Origin: Bordetella parapertussis
Lineage (GTDB): Bacteria > Pseudomonadota > Gammaproteobacteria > Burkholderiales > SG8-41
DNA: 15,712 nucleotides
NCBI GenBank assembly: GCA_945870465.1
Contig: CAMBSS010000101.1
Span: 1-15,712, forward strand
Direction of reading: 5' to 3'
Below the pieces are notes generated by a model, which worked only from the letters and a program-made list of their open reading frames with translations, was not told the origin of the DNA and did no database searches. Made by a program: the position numbers and the translations under genes. Shown here one piece after another: positions 1-7,486 of this stretch; position 1 is the first letter of the stretch, and the number at the start of each line of letters is the position of its first letter.

Positions 1-2
1 AA

Positions 3-56
3 GAAGTCCCCAAATGGGCCAAGGTCATCAAGGATGCGGGCATACGCATCGATTGA
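3..56 (+). CDS. 3' end of a Bug/TctC-family tripartite tricarboxylate transporter substrate-binding protein (partial)
   Basis: Only the last 17 codons lie in the window. They read EVPKWAKVIKDAGIRID followed by TGA at 54-56. This nearly matches the C-terminus of the next gene (IKWAKVIRDAGIRVDLER), the conserved end of periplasmic Bug (TctC-like) receptors that bind carboxylates for TTT transporters. The gene is therefore a tandem paralogue of the disrupted gene that follows it. The 5' end lies outside the window. Family assignment rests on this tail and on the neighbour alone. Confidence 0.75.
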   Translation, partial: EVPKWAKVIKDAGIRID

Positions 57-67
57 GAGGAAACGCC

Positions 68-1179
68 TTGCCCCGCATTCGTCACGTCATATGTATTTGT
101 TGCGCCTTCAGCTATACGCTCACGGTAGCGGCTGATTTTCCTGCGCACCCGCTGCGCATGATCGTGCCCTACTCACCCAGCGGCAACGCCGACATCAGGG
201 CGCGGCTGGTCGCCCAGCGGCTCGGCGAGAACCTCGGCCAGCAGGTTGTCGTCGACAACCGCCCGGGCGCGAATGGCCAGACGCGAGCAGTGAACAGGGC
301 CCCGCTTGCGGGATGTGAACGTCCGCGAGTCGGATGACGCGCCGTCGAATCGCGTCTGCGGCACACGTCTCCGGGGTCGCATCCCCTAAAGGGGCCCCCT
401 GCTCCGCCCTTCGACGGTGTATAGGCACCGGGCTGGCAGTCAAGGCCGCTCCCGATGGCTACACTATCGTGCTGGTCGCGAGTTCGCTGGCGACCAATCC
501 CAGTCTCGTTAAATCGATGCCATACGACACGCAGCGCGATCTCGCGGCAATCAGCATGGTCGGCTCGACACCGCTGATCATCGCCGCCTTCGCGGGATTG
601 CCGGTGGTTACTATAAAAGACCTTATCACTCTCGCCAAAACCAAACCCGGCCTGATCAATTACGCCTCATCCGGACACGGCTCGCCTGCCAATATGGCCG
701 GCGAGTTGTTCAAGTTCATGACCGGCACGAACATCGTGCACGTGGCTTACAAAGGCACGGCGCAGGCGACCACCGACGTGCTCGGCGGCCATGTACAGAT
801 TTTTTATCCCAGCATGACTGTCGTCCTGCCTTACGTGAGATCAGGCAAACTGAAAGCGCTGGGCATGACCAGCCTCACGCGCTCCCCGCTCGCGCCCGAA
901 GTGCCGACCGTGTCCGAATCCGGTGTGCCCGGCTATCAGGCCAACATCTGGAACGGCATACTCGCACCGGCGGCAACACCCAAAGCCCTCATCGCAAAAC
1001 TGAATGCGGAAATTGTGCGGGCACTGAGCGCACCCGAATTACGCGATCGTTTCGCCGCGGCAGGCGCCGACGCCGCGCACAGCACACCTGAGGAATTCCG
1101 CGCGTTCATCGCTGCCGAGCAGATCAAGTGGGCCAAGGTGATACGCGACGCCGGCATCCGCGTCGATCTGGAGCGTTAG
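68..1179 (+). pseudogene. Bug/TctC-family periplasmic receptor gene interrupted by a 140-bp insertion
   Basis: The start is TTG at 68, preceded by a GAGGAAA-type ribosome site at 56-62. The product opens with a short secretion signal (PRIRHVICICCAFSYTLTVAA) and then a typical Bug N-lobe (FPAHPLRMIVPYSPSG, then VVVDNRPGANGQ). The reading frame then changes. The family continuation IGTGLAVKAAPDGYTIV resumes in another frame at 421 and runs to TAG at 1177-1179, with the expected YKGTAQATTDVLGGHVQ and VPTVSESGVPGY segments. Removing bases 281-420 gives one 323-residue protein, normal for the family. The insertion is 140 bp, not a multiple of three, so the receptor is broken between its carboxylate-loop region and the rest of the N-lobe. 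Such receptors bind organic acids in the periplasm; no partner permease gene is visible here. Confidence 0.85.
281..420. mobile_element. 140-bp palindromic insertion (MITE/REP-like) inside the Bug gene
   Basis: The boundaries come from the protein: coding for GANGQ stops at 280 and IGTGLA begins at 421. The insert can fold on itself. CAGGGCCCC at 295-303 faces GGGGCCCCCTG at 391-401, and GACGCG at 336-341 faces CGCGTC at 351-356 across a 9-base loop, both centred near position 347. There is no coding capacity and no clear target duplication. I do not recognise the family. It could be a miniature inverted-repeat transposable element or a mobile palindromic repeat. Confidence 0.6.
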
Positions 1180-1217
1180 CGCCCGCAGCGACTCCCGGAC
1201 GAACTTGTAAACGCCTG

Positions 1218-1223
1218 TATAAT
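1218..1223 (+). promoter_or_regulatory. TATAAT -10 box, probable ancestral mfd promoter
   Basis: A perfect TATAAT lies 38 bp after the Bug gene stop. There is no good -35 box at 17 bp spacing (CCGGAC at 1195-1200). A similar TATAAT sits directly upstream of serB in this window, so this seems to be the local promoter style. If the foldback element at 1246-1639 is removed, this box would lie about 25 bp upstream of the mfd start, as expected for a native mfd promoter. Confidence 0.5.
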
Positions 1224-1245
1224 TCGGGCTTTTTTGCAAGCGCTT

Positions 1246-1639
1246 AGAGTGCCTAACGCAATGAAACGCGTGTGCGTTGCTGCCAGAATTGGTGATGGCA
1301 AGGCGCCCGGTGAAGCCAATACTCCATGTATTGGCAAGACGAACAACGCGGCCAGCGCCGATTCTGGCTGCAACCCTTCGGGCTGGCACGAGTTTTGGCC
1401 TGTAGCCCCCGGCTCTCGGCGAAAGGCTTTTGTTGTTGGGGCGGAGGCGGGGGCCGAATGGCGCATATATAATCCGGGGTCTACGGCACCGTTCCCGCAA
1501 ACGGGCCTGCGGCTAACGAGTCTCGGCGCCATGTTGTCGAAAAGCCCGTTGCTTAGAATGACTAAGCCGCGGGACTTTCTTCTAGCCCTGAGCCAAAATC
1601 GTGACAGCGCATCGCGTGTTTCATTACGTTAGGCACTCT
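1246..1639. mobile_element. ~394-bp foldback (MITE-like) element with terminal inverted repeats, upstream of mfd
   Basis: The left end AGAGTGCCTAACG(C)AATGAAAC at 1246-1267 is matched, inverted, by GTTTCATTACGTTAGGCACTCT ending at 1639, with one mismatch in 22. Weaker inverted similarity continues inward for about 25 more bases. Inside are further stem-loops. GTTGCTGCCAGAAT (1276-1289) faces ATTCTGGCTGCAAC (1360-1373), 13 of 14 positions matching. GCCAATA/TATTGGC (1315-1335) is a tight hairpin. There is no transposase; the only ORF across it (1234-1632) resembles nothing I know. The element ends against the mfd start codon. A possible 3-bp CTT flank is seen on both sides but overlaps the repeat end, so it is ambiguous. 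Confidence 0.65.
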
Positions 1640-1641
1640 TG

Positions 1642-4600
1642 ATGTTGATGGAAGCACAACCACCCGGCCACAAAAGCCGGGTCGGTCCGTTTCACGGCTC
1701 GGCTGATGCCCTCGCGCTCGCCGAACTGGCGGGCAAGGTGCGTCCGCTGCTCGTGATAACGGCGACCGCCGCCGCCGCGCAGCGGCTGCTCGATGAAATC
1801 CCCTGCTTCAATCCTGCGCTGAAAGTCCACCTGCTGCCGGACTGGGAAACCCTGCCTTACGACAGTTTTTCGCCGCACCACGACCTGGTGTCGGAACGGC
1901 TCGCCACCCTTTATCAGATCACGCAACAGGCGTTCGACATTGCCATCGTGCCGGTGACGACGGCGCTCTACCGGCTAACGCCGACCGAATATCTCGCCGC
2001 GCGCACTTTCTTTTTCAAGCAGGGCGAAAAGCTCGCCGCCGATGAACTGCGCAAGCAGCTCACAGTCGCCGGCTACACGCACGTCACGCAGGTGCTATCG
2101 CCGGGCGAATACAGTTTTCGCGGCGGCCTCATCGACTTGTTCCCGATGGGCAGCGCCCTGCCCTACCGCATCGACCTCTTCGACGACCAGATCGAATCGA
2201 TCCGCAGCTTCGACGTCGACACCCAGCGCAGCATCTACAAGGTCAAGGAAGTGCGACTGCTGCCGGCGCGCGAATTTCCGCTCGACGAAGACGGCCAGAC
2301 CATGTTCCGGCGCAATTTCCGCGCGCGCTTCGAAGTCGACCCCTCGCGCTCGCGCTTGTACAAAGACGTCAGCAACGGCATCGCGCCCGCCGGCATCGAA
2401 TACTATCTGCCGCTTTTTTTCGAACACACCGCGACCCTGACCGACTACCTGCCACCCACTACCACCGTCGCCCTGCACCACGACGTGCAGCCGGCAATCG
2501 AGCAGTTCTGGCAGGACACGCAGGCGCGCTTCAACCTGCTGGGCGGCGACCGCAGCCAGCCGCTGCTGCCGCCGCGCGAATTGTTTTTGTCCGCCGACGC
2601 ATTCTTCGGTACGCTGAAACCGTTTCCTCGCATCGAGATTTGCGAAGTCGCAGATTCTGCATCATCACCCATTACCCATCCCTCATCACTCATCACCGCT
2701 GCTTTGCCGCCGGTTGCCGTCGACCGCCGCGCCGACCAACCGCTCAACAAGCTGCAGTCGTTCCTCAGCGGATACACGGGCCGCGTGCTGCTGCTCGCCG
2801 AGACCCTGGGCCGCCGCGAAACCATGCTTGAATATTTCGCCGAACACGGCATCAAGCCGGCACCCTGCGGGGGTTTCGGTGAATTTCTCGCCGACAGCGC
2901 GCCGCTGATGCTGGGCGTGGTGCCGCTCGCAGCCGGCTTCGTCATGGACCAGCGCGGGTTCGCGGTCATTACCGAAAACGAGCTATACGCTTCGCAGGTG
3001 CGCACACGCCGCGAACGCGAAGGGCGCAAGGCTTCCAGCGAAGGCATGCTGCGCGACCTTTCCGAAGTCAAAGTCGGCGACCCGGTGGTCCACCTGCAGC
3101 ACGGCATCGGGCGTTACCTCGGATTGCAAAACTTCGATTTCGGCGAAGGCACCACCGAGTTTCTGACCCTCGAATACACGCGTGGTGACAAGCTCTACGT
3201 GCCGGTATCGCAGTTGCACCTGATCAGTCGTTACAGTGGCGCGCCTGCCGAATCTGCCCCGCTGCACGATCTCGGCAGCGGCCAGTGGGACAAGTCCAAA
3301 AAGAAAGCCGCCGCTCAAGTACGCGATACCGCTGCGGAGCTGCTCAATCTCTATGCGCAGCGCGCGATGCGCGAAGGCCATGCCTTCAAATTGCAACAAC
3401 ATGACTACGAAGCCTTCAGCGACGCGTTTCCGTTCGAGGAGACCCCTGACCAGAAGGCCGCGATCACTGCGACGCTAAACGACCTGCAGCAAGGCAAGCC
3501 GATGGACCGCCTGATCTGCGGCGACGTTGGCTTCGGCAAGACCGAAGTGGCATTACGGGCGGCGTTTGTTGCAGTTAATGAAGGCAAGCAGGTCGCGGTG
3601 CTGGTGCCGACCACCCTGCTCGCCGAGCAGCATTTCAACACCTTCTCCGACCGCTTCGCCGACTGGCCGGTAAAAATCGCCGAGCTGTCGCGCTTCCGCT
3701 CGCAAAAACAGGTCGCCGAGACGCTGGTTGCGCTGGCCGAAGGCAAAGTCGACATCGTGATCGGCACCCACAAGCTGCTGCAGCAGGACATCAAGCTGAA
3801 GAACCTTGGCCTCGTCATCATCGACGAAGAGCATCGCTTCGGCGTGCGCCAGAAGGAAAAACTCAAAGCGCTGCGCGCAGAAGTCGACGTGCTGACCCTC
3901 ACCGCGACGCCGATCCCGCGCACGCTGGGCATGGCGCTGGAAGGCCTGCGCGACTTTTCGGTGATCGCCACCGCGCCGCAACGCCGGCTCGCCATCAAGA
4001 CCTTTGTCGCCCGTCACAGCAAGGGGCTGATCAGGGAAGCCATCCTGCGTGAACTGAAACGCGGCGGCCAGATTTATTTCCTGCACAACGAAGTCGACAC
4101 CATCGCGCAGGTGGAAGAGAGCCTCGCGCGGCTGGTGCCGGAAGCGCGCATCCGTATCGCACACGGCCAGATGCGCGAGCGCGAGCTTGAAATCGCGATG
4201 CGCGACTTCTACCAGCAACGCTTCAATATCCTGCTGTGTACCACCATCATCGAGACCGGCATCGACATCCCGACCGCGAATACCATCATCATCAACCGCG
4301 CCGACAAGTTCGGCCTTGCGCAGCTGCACCAACTGCGCGGGCGCGTCGGCCGCTCCCACCACCAGGCTTATGCCTACCTGCTGCTGCCCGACGAAGGCAG
4401 CATCACGAGCCAGGCCAAGAAACGGCTGGAGGCGATCCAGCAGATGGAAGAACTGGGCTCGGGATTTTTTCTCGCCATGCACGACCTTGAAATCCGCGGC
4501 GCCGGCGAAGTGTTGGGCGATTCGCAATCGGGCGAAATGCAGGAAGTCGGTTTCAACCTTTATTGCGCGATGCTGGATACCGCGGTGAAATCGCTCAAAC

Positions 4601-5070
4601 AGGGCCTGGAACCCGATTTGTCCGCACCACTGGGCGTCACCACCGAAATCAATCTGCACGCGCCGGCGCTCCTGCCGGATGGTTACTGCAACGATATCCA
4701 CGAGCGGCTGGTGATTTACAAGCGGCTCGCCAACTGCGAAACCGGCGCCGAACTCGATGCCATGCACGAGGAACTCATAGACCGCTTCGGCCTGCTGCCG
4801 CCACACGCCAAAACCTTGCTGGAAAGTCACCGCCTGCGCGTGCTCGGCAAGCCGCTCGGCATCGCGCGCATCGATGCCTCCGAATCGGGCGTGCAACTGC
4901 AGTTCATCCCCAATCCGCCCATCGATGCGGCGCGCGTGATGCAGTTGATACACAAGAACAAGCATTACAAGCTCGCCGGCCCGGACCGCCTGAAGGTCAG
5001 CGCCGACCTGCATGAAGTCGCCGAGCGCGTGACCAAGGTCAAACAGATTTTCAGCGAACTCACCGCCTGA
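1642..5070 (+). CDS. mfd: Mfd, transcription-repair coupling factor
   Basis: Mfd is a DNA translocase that removes RNA polymerase stalled at lesions and recruits UvrA for nucleotide excision repair. From ATG 1642 the product is about 1142 residues, normal for Mfd. The N-terminal UvrB-like part (HGSADALALAELAG, LPDWETLPYDSFSPH) is followed by an RNA-polymerase-interacting domain from about residue 478 (VGDPVVHLQHGIGRYLG). Then come Walker A GDVGFGKTE at 627, DEEH at 728-731, TATPIPRT near 754 and RGRVGR at 899-904, and finally the TRCF C-terminal domain. ATG 1648 and TTG 1639 are alternative starts. None has a strong ribosome site, because the upstream sequence belongs to the inserted foldback element. 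A low-complexity stretch at 2661-2697 lies in the linker before the polymerase-interacting domain. The HAD gene follows after 3 bp, probably in the same transcript. Confidence 0.97.
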   Translation: MLMEAQPPGHKSRVGPFHGSADALALAELAGKVRPLLVITATAAAAQRLLDEIPCFNPALKVHLLPDWETLPYDSFSPHHDLVSERLATLYQITQQAFDIAIVPVTTALYRLTPTEYLAARTFFFKQGEKLAADELRKQLTVAGYTHVTQVLSPGEYSFRGGLIDLFPMGSALPYRIDLFDDQIESIRSFDVDTQRSIYKVKEVRLLPAREFPLDEDGQTMFRRNFRARFEVDPSRSRLYKDVSNGIAPAGIEYYLPLFFEHTATLTDYLPPTTTVALHHDVQPAIEQFWQDTQARFNLLGGDRSQPLLPPRELFLSADAFFGTLKPFPRIEICEVADSASSPITHPSSLITAALPPVAVDRRADQPLNKLQSFLSGYTGRVLLLAETLGRRETMLEYFAEHGIKPAPCGGFGEFLADSAPLMLGVVPLAAGFVMDQRGFAVITENELYASQVRTRREREGRKASSEGMLRDLSEVKVGDPVVHLQHGIGRYLGLQNFDFGEGTTEFLTLEYTRGDKLYVPVSQLHLISRYSGAPAESAPLHDLGSGQWDKSKKKAAAQVRDTAAELLNLYAQRAMREGHAFKLQQHDYEAFSDAFPFEETPDQKAAITATLNDLQQGKPMDRLICGDVGFGKTEVALRAAFVAVNEGKQVAVLVPTTLLAEQHFNTFSDRFADWPVKIAELSRFRSQKQVAETLVALAEGKVDIVIGTHKLLQQDIKLKNLGLVIIDEEHRFGVRQKEKLKALRAEVDVLTLTATPIPRTLGMALEGLRDFSVIATAPQRRLAIKTFVARHSKGLIREAILRELKRGGQIYFLHNEVDTIAQVEESLARLVPEARIRIAHGQMRERELEIAMRDFYQQRFNILLCTTIIETGIDIPTANTIIINRADKFGLAQLHQLRGRVGRSHHQAYAYLLLPDEGSITSQAKKRLEAIQQMEELGSGFFLAMHDLEIRGAGEVLGDSQSGEMQEVGFNLYCAMLDTAVKSLKQGLEPDLSAPLGVTTEINLHAPALLPDGYCNDIHERLVIYKRLANCETGAELDAMHEELIDRFGLLPPHAKTLLESHRLRVLGKPLGIARIDASESGVQLQFIPNPPIDAARVMQLIHKNKHYKLAGPDRLKVSADLHEVAERVTKVKQIFSELTA
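2661..2697 (+). repeat. low-complexity (ATCAC/CCAT) tract within mfd
   Basis: Imperfect short repeats of the kind ATCACCC, ATTACCCATC, CCTCATCACTCATCACC run in frame through mfd. They encode a Ser/Thr/Pro/His-rich linker (SSPITHPSSLITA, about residues 340-352) between the UvrB-like region and the polymerase-interacting domain. The composition is quite unlike the surrounding GC-rich codons. It does not disturb the frame. Confidence 0.6.
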
Positions 5071-5073
5071 GCC

Positions 5074-5718
5074 ATGTCCAAATTCAAGGCTATTTTGTGG
5101 GACAACGATGGCGTGCTGGTCGATACCGAGCACCTCTATCGCGACGCCACGCGCCAGATCATGGCGGCAGTCGGGTTCAACCTCAGCGACGAGCAATACC
5201 GCGACCTGTTCCTGAGCCAGAACCATGGCGCATGGCATTTACTGGCCGCACAGGGCCATGCCGAAGCGGCACTGGTGCGCATGCGCGCGGAGCGCGACGA
5301 TTTATACAGCGAATTATTGCGCGCACGCGACCACACCATCGAAGGCGTGGCAGAAGTATTGCAGGCTCTGCATGGCCGCTACGCCATGGGTGTGGTCACC
5401 AGTTCGCAGCGCAAGCACTTCGAAATCATTCATGCTCAGAGCGGCCTGCTGCGCTATTTTGATTTCGTGCTGGCCCGCGAAGACTATGCGAACTCCAAGC
5501 CCGATCCTGAACCCTATCTCGCGGGCATCGCAAAAACCAGCTTGCGCGCCGATGATTGCATCGCAATCGAAGACACACTGCGCGGACTGACCGCCGCAAC
5601 CGGCGCCGGTCTCAAATGCATGGTCATACCGAACGCGCTCACCAGCGGTGGCGATTTCAGCGCGGCATACAAAGTTCTGCGCGATATCCGCGAACTCCCC
5701 GCAGCACTCGAGCAGTAG
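5074..5718 (+). CDS. HAD-superfamily phosphatase (beta-phosphoglucomutase/phosphoglycolate phosphatase-like subgroup)
   Basis: The product is 214 residues. HAD motif I is near the N-terminus: DNDGVLVDTE at 10-19, with D10 as nucleophile and D12 as acid/base. Motif II is VVTSS, motif III is the Lys of SKPDPEPY, and motif IV is CIAIEDTLRG, giving the second acidic pair. The helical region after motif I (about residues 20-80) looks like the small C1 cap of beta-phosphoglucomutase and phosphoglycolate phosphatase relatives. Motif I has Asn between the two aspartates where Phe or Leu is usual. The start is 3 bases after the mfd stop, so co-transcription is likely. The substrate cannot be read from the sequence; a small phosphorylated metabolite is the family expectation. 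Confidence 0.85.
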   Translation: MSKFKAILWDNDGVLVDTEHLYRDATRQIMAAVGFNLSDEQYRDLFLSQNHGAWHLLAAQGHAEAALVRMRAERDDLYSELLRARDHTIEGVAEVLQALHGRYAMGVVTSSQRKHFEIIHAQSGLLRYFDFVLAREDYANSKPDPEPYLAGIAKTSLRADDCIAIEDTLRGLTAATGAGLKCMVIPNALTSGGDFSAAYKVLRDIRELPAALEQ

Positions 5719-5734
5719 CGCGAACAGCCTCCGG

Positions 5735-5740
5735 TATAAT
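5735..5740 (+). promoter_or_regulatory. TATAAT -10 box of serB, probably giving a leaderless mRNA
   Basis: TATAAT ends five bases before the serB ATG (5746), in the context CCGGTATAATCGCGCATG. Transcription usually starts 6-8 bases past the -10 box, so the first transcribed base would fall on or beside the A of the ATG. No Shine-Dalgarno-like sequence separates them, and no convincing -35 box is seen. Confidence 0.5.
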
Positions 5741-5745
5741 CGCGC

Positions 5746-6576
5746 ATGGATTTAGTGATTCAAGGCGTCGAGGTCGAAACCCCCGACCTCAAAGAACTGG
5801 CCAGGCTTGCCGGCGCGTCGGCCATAGAAGCGATCACGCCCAACGCTTTTCGGTTGCGCAATGCGACACCCAATCCGGCGATCACACCGTACTGCGAGAA
5901 AACACAACTCGACCACGCATTCGTTCCGCCAGCGCGCAAGCTCGCCGACATGCGGCTCGCCGTGATGGACATGGATTCGACGCTGATCACCATCGAGTGC
6001 ATAGACGAAATCGCCGACATGCAGGGACTAAAGCCCGAAGTCGCCGCCATCACCGCGGCCGCGATGCGCGGTGAACTCGACTACCCGCAAAGCCTGCGCC
6101 AGCGCGTCGCCCTGCTCAAAGGGCTGGATGCCGGCGCCTTGCAACGCGTCTACGACGAACGGCTGCGCCTGTCGCCGGGTGCGGAAACCATGCTCGCGAA
6201 ATTCAGGCAACTGGGCATCAAGACCATGCTGGTATCGGGCGGCTTCACGTTTTTCACCGAGCGCATGCAAAAACGCCTCGCGCTCGACTACACGCGCTCG
6301 AACGTGCTTGAAATATCAGGCGGCAAACTGACGGGAAACGTCACCGGCGAAATCGTCGATGCCGACGTTAAACGTACCGCATTGCTGAAGGTGCGCGACG
6401 AGTTGGGACTGCGAAAGGAACAGGTGATCGGGCTAGGCGACGGCGCCAACGATCTGAAGTTCATGGCGGAAGCCGGCGTCAGCGTCGCCTATCGCGCCAA
6501 GCCGGTGGTGCGCGCGCAGGCGACCTGCGCGCTGAATTATTGCGGGCTCGAAGCGGTATTGAACCTGTTTTCCTGA
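5746..6576 (+). CDS. serB: SerB, phosphoserine phosphatase
   Basis: SerB carries out the last step of serine synthesis: O-phosphoserine to serine plus phosphate, in the cytoplasm. The product is 276 residues. An N-terminal stretch of about 70 residues precedes the HAD core. Motif I is DMDSTL with nucleophile D75 and D77, followed by ITIECIDEIAD (substrate Glu region). Motif II is S164 in LVSGGFTFF. Motif III is a Lys downstream, and motif IV is GDGAND at 231-236. The C-terminus (AKPVVRAQATCALNYCGL) is typical of proteobacterial SerB. All catalytic positions are present, so it should be active. The gene has its own TATAAT box 27 bp after the HAD gene stop. A broken second copy of its 3' half occurs at 14252-14674. 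Confidence 0.95.
   Translation: MDLVIQGVEVETPDLKELARLAGASAIEAITPNAFRLRNATPNPAITPYCEKTQLDHAFVPPARKLADMRLAVMDMDSTLITIECIDEIADMQGLKPEVAAITAAAMRGELDYPQSLRQRVALLKGLDAGALQRVYDERLRLSPGAETMLAKFRQLGIKTMLVSGGFTFFTERMQKRLALDYTRSNVLEISGGKLTGNVTGEIVDADVKRTALLKVRDELGLRKEQVIGLGDGANDLKFMAEAGVSVAYRAKPVVRAQATCALNYCGLEAVLNLFS
6436..6539 (+). repeat. direct repeat, copy 1 (serB motif IV region)
   Basis: This 104-bp stretch of serB recurs in the same orientation at 14534-14637 with a single mismatch (codon CGC against CAC). The neighbouring parts of the two serB copies are clearly more diverged, so this block is either the most recently exchanged or the most recently duplicated part. Confidence 0.85.
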
Positions 6577-6645
6577 GAGGTGTTGGGGGAGTTGCTGGCG
6601 ACCGCTGTTCCCGGATACGCCCTAAATCGATGGCTCACTCGCCTC

Positions 6646-7266
6646 TCATGGGGAACGCTGCGCAACTGGCGCGTCAAGCCCGCAAGGAGAGTGATCGTTC
6701 CCATCGCCGCGAAGGCGGGCACGACGCTCATCGACGAGTTGCTGGAGCGCCGCGATGTCCGAGTCCGCCATGCCCGCATGCCGTGCGGCGGCGATCACGC
6801 GCGTGAGCTCCTCGGCTTCGTCCATGTCGCGATTCTTGAGTGATTCGATGACCATCGTGAGCGTCTCGAAGCTCGAGACGAACTCGTCGCCGGCCCGGAG
6901 CGGTCGCGCGCGGGGATACTTACCACCGAGCAGAGTCGCGAGCTGGCGGTGGGTAACGAATTCCGGGCCGCACAACCGATGGGTGATAAGCAGCCCCATC
7001 ACGCCGAGCGCCAAGACTTCAATGACGAGGAACGCGATTGAGATGTGGAAGACACGCAAGGCTTGATCTATATCCACTTTGTTGCTGATCTCGGGCGACT
7101 CCATCGCGAGATCGATGATTCTGTTCATCTCCCAGTAGCTGTTGAGGAGCAGGGCGCCAAGCACCGCAGAGACCACCCCGGCGATGCCGATGATGATCGC
7201 CGTGTACTTGTACTGGAACCGCCTGTTGACGACGGGGATAAGGCTGCGCTTATACGGCTGTGCCAT
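6646..7266 (-). CDS. small two-TM membrane protein with HAMP-like cytoplasmic region
   Basis: The product is 206 residues, read on the minus strand from ATG at 7264-7266 with a GGAG ribosome site five bases upstream. After a basic N-terminus (VVNRRFQYKY) there are two hydrophobic helices at about 22-42 and 75-95, separated by a periplasmic loop of roughly 30 residues. Next comes a HAMP-like segment, LITHRLCGPEFVTHRQLATLLGG and RPLRAGDEF, of the type seen in short HAMP membrane proteins of deltaproteobacteria and myxobacteria, as I recall them. The last ~60 residues are helical and charged (LKNRDMDEAEELTR) with no output domain. It may be a truncated sensor or a scaffold for a signalling partner. 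It is convergent with serB and divergent from the riboswitch-pilin operon. Function unknown. Confidence 0.7.
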   Translation of the reverse strand: MAQPYKRSLIPVVNRRFQYKYTAIIIGIAGVVSAVLGALLLNSYWEMNRIIDLAMESPEISNKVDIDQALRVFHISIAFLVIEVLALGVMGLLITHRLCGPEFVTHRQLATLLGGKYPRARPLRAGDEFVSSFETLTMVIESLKNRDMDEAEELTRVIAAARHAGMADSDIAALQQLVDERRARLRGDGNDHSPCGLDAPVAQRSP

Positions 7267-7377
7267 CGAAACTCCAGATAATGAAAAAGCTAATCGGCAA
7301 TACGGGTCACGCAGACATTATCGGCAAGTAATCGCCGCTACTTGAAGGCCGTCTCCCCCGATTCCTGAACGGGCTCT

Positions 7378-7486
7378 GACTATTAACCTGCCCAGGGTTT
7401 CGGGAACAAGCACAACTTGAGAGTATGGTTCCCGTAGCCAGCGAGGAAGTCCATGAAGAAAAACCGATTCACTGAAGAACAGCGGG
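7378..7486 (+). mobile_element. remnant of an IS3-family insertion sequence (left end and start of orfA)
   Basis: ATG at 7453, behind GAGGAAGTCC, opens with MKKNRFTEEQ, the usual start of IS3-family OrfA transposases (MKKxRFTEEQI...). The next codons do not continue the helix-turn-helix protein, so only about 11 codons survive. The preceding bases, with CTGCCC near 7388, could be the left inverted repeat. No right end or orfB is seen in the window. Confidence 0.55.

Noticed and set aside
169..443. Several minus-strand frames across the disrupted Bug gene
   Set aside because: They arise from GC-rich palindromic DNA and the antisense of the receptor, with no recognisable product.
1234..1632. 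Open frame of 132 codons across the foldback element
   Set aside because: Composition is explained by the inverted repeats and stem-loops; there is no domain and no ribosome site, and it spans both repeat ends.
1251..1635. Integron attC site (GCCTAAC at 1251-1257 and GTTAGGC at 1629-1635 fit the RYYYAAC/GTTRRRY core)
   Set aside because: The heptamers are 385 bp apart, far longer than known attC sites (about 55-145 bp), and lie inside longer inverted repeats. There is no cassette array or integrase, so a foldback element fits better.
3553..5238. Long open frame (561 codons) antisense to mfd and the HAD gene
   Set aside because: It mirrors high-GC codon use of the sense genes, has no recognisable domain, and mfd on the other strand is complete and motif-rich.
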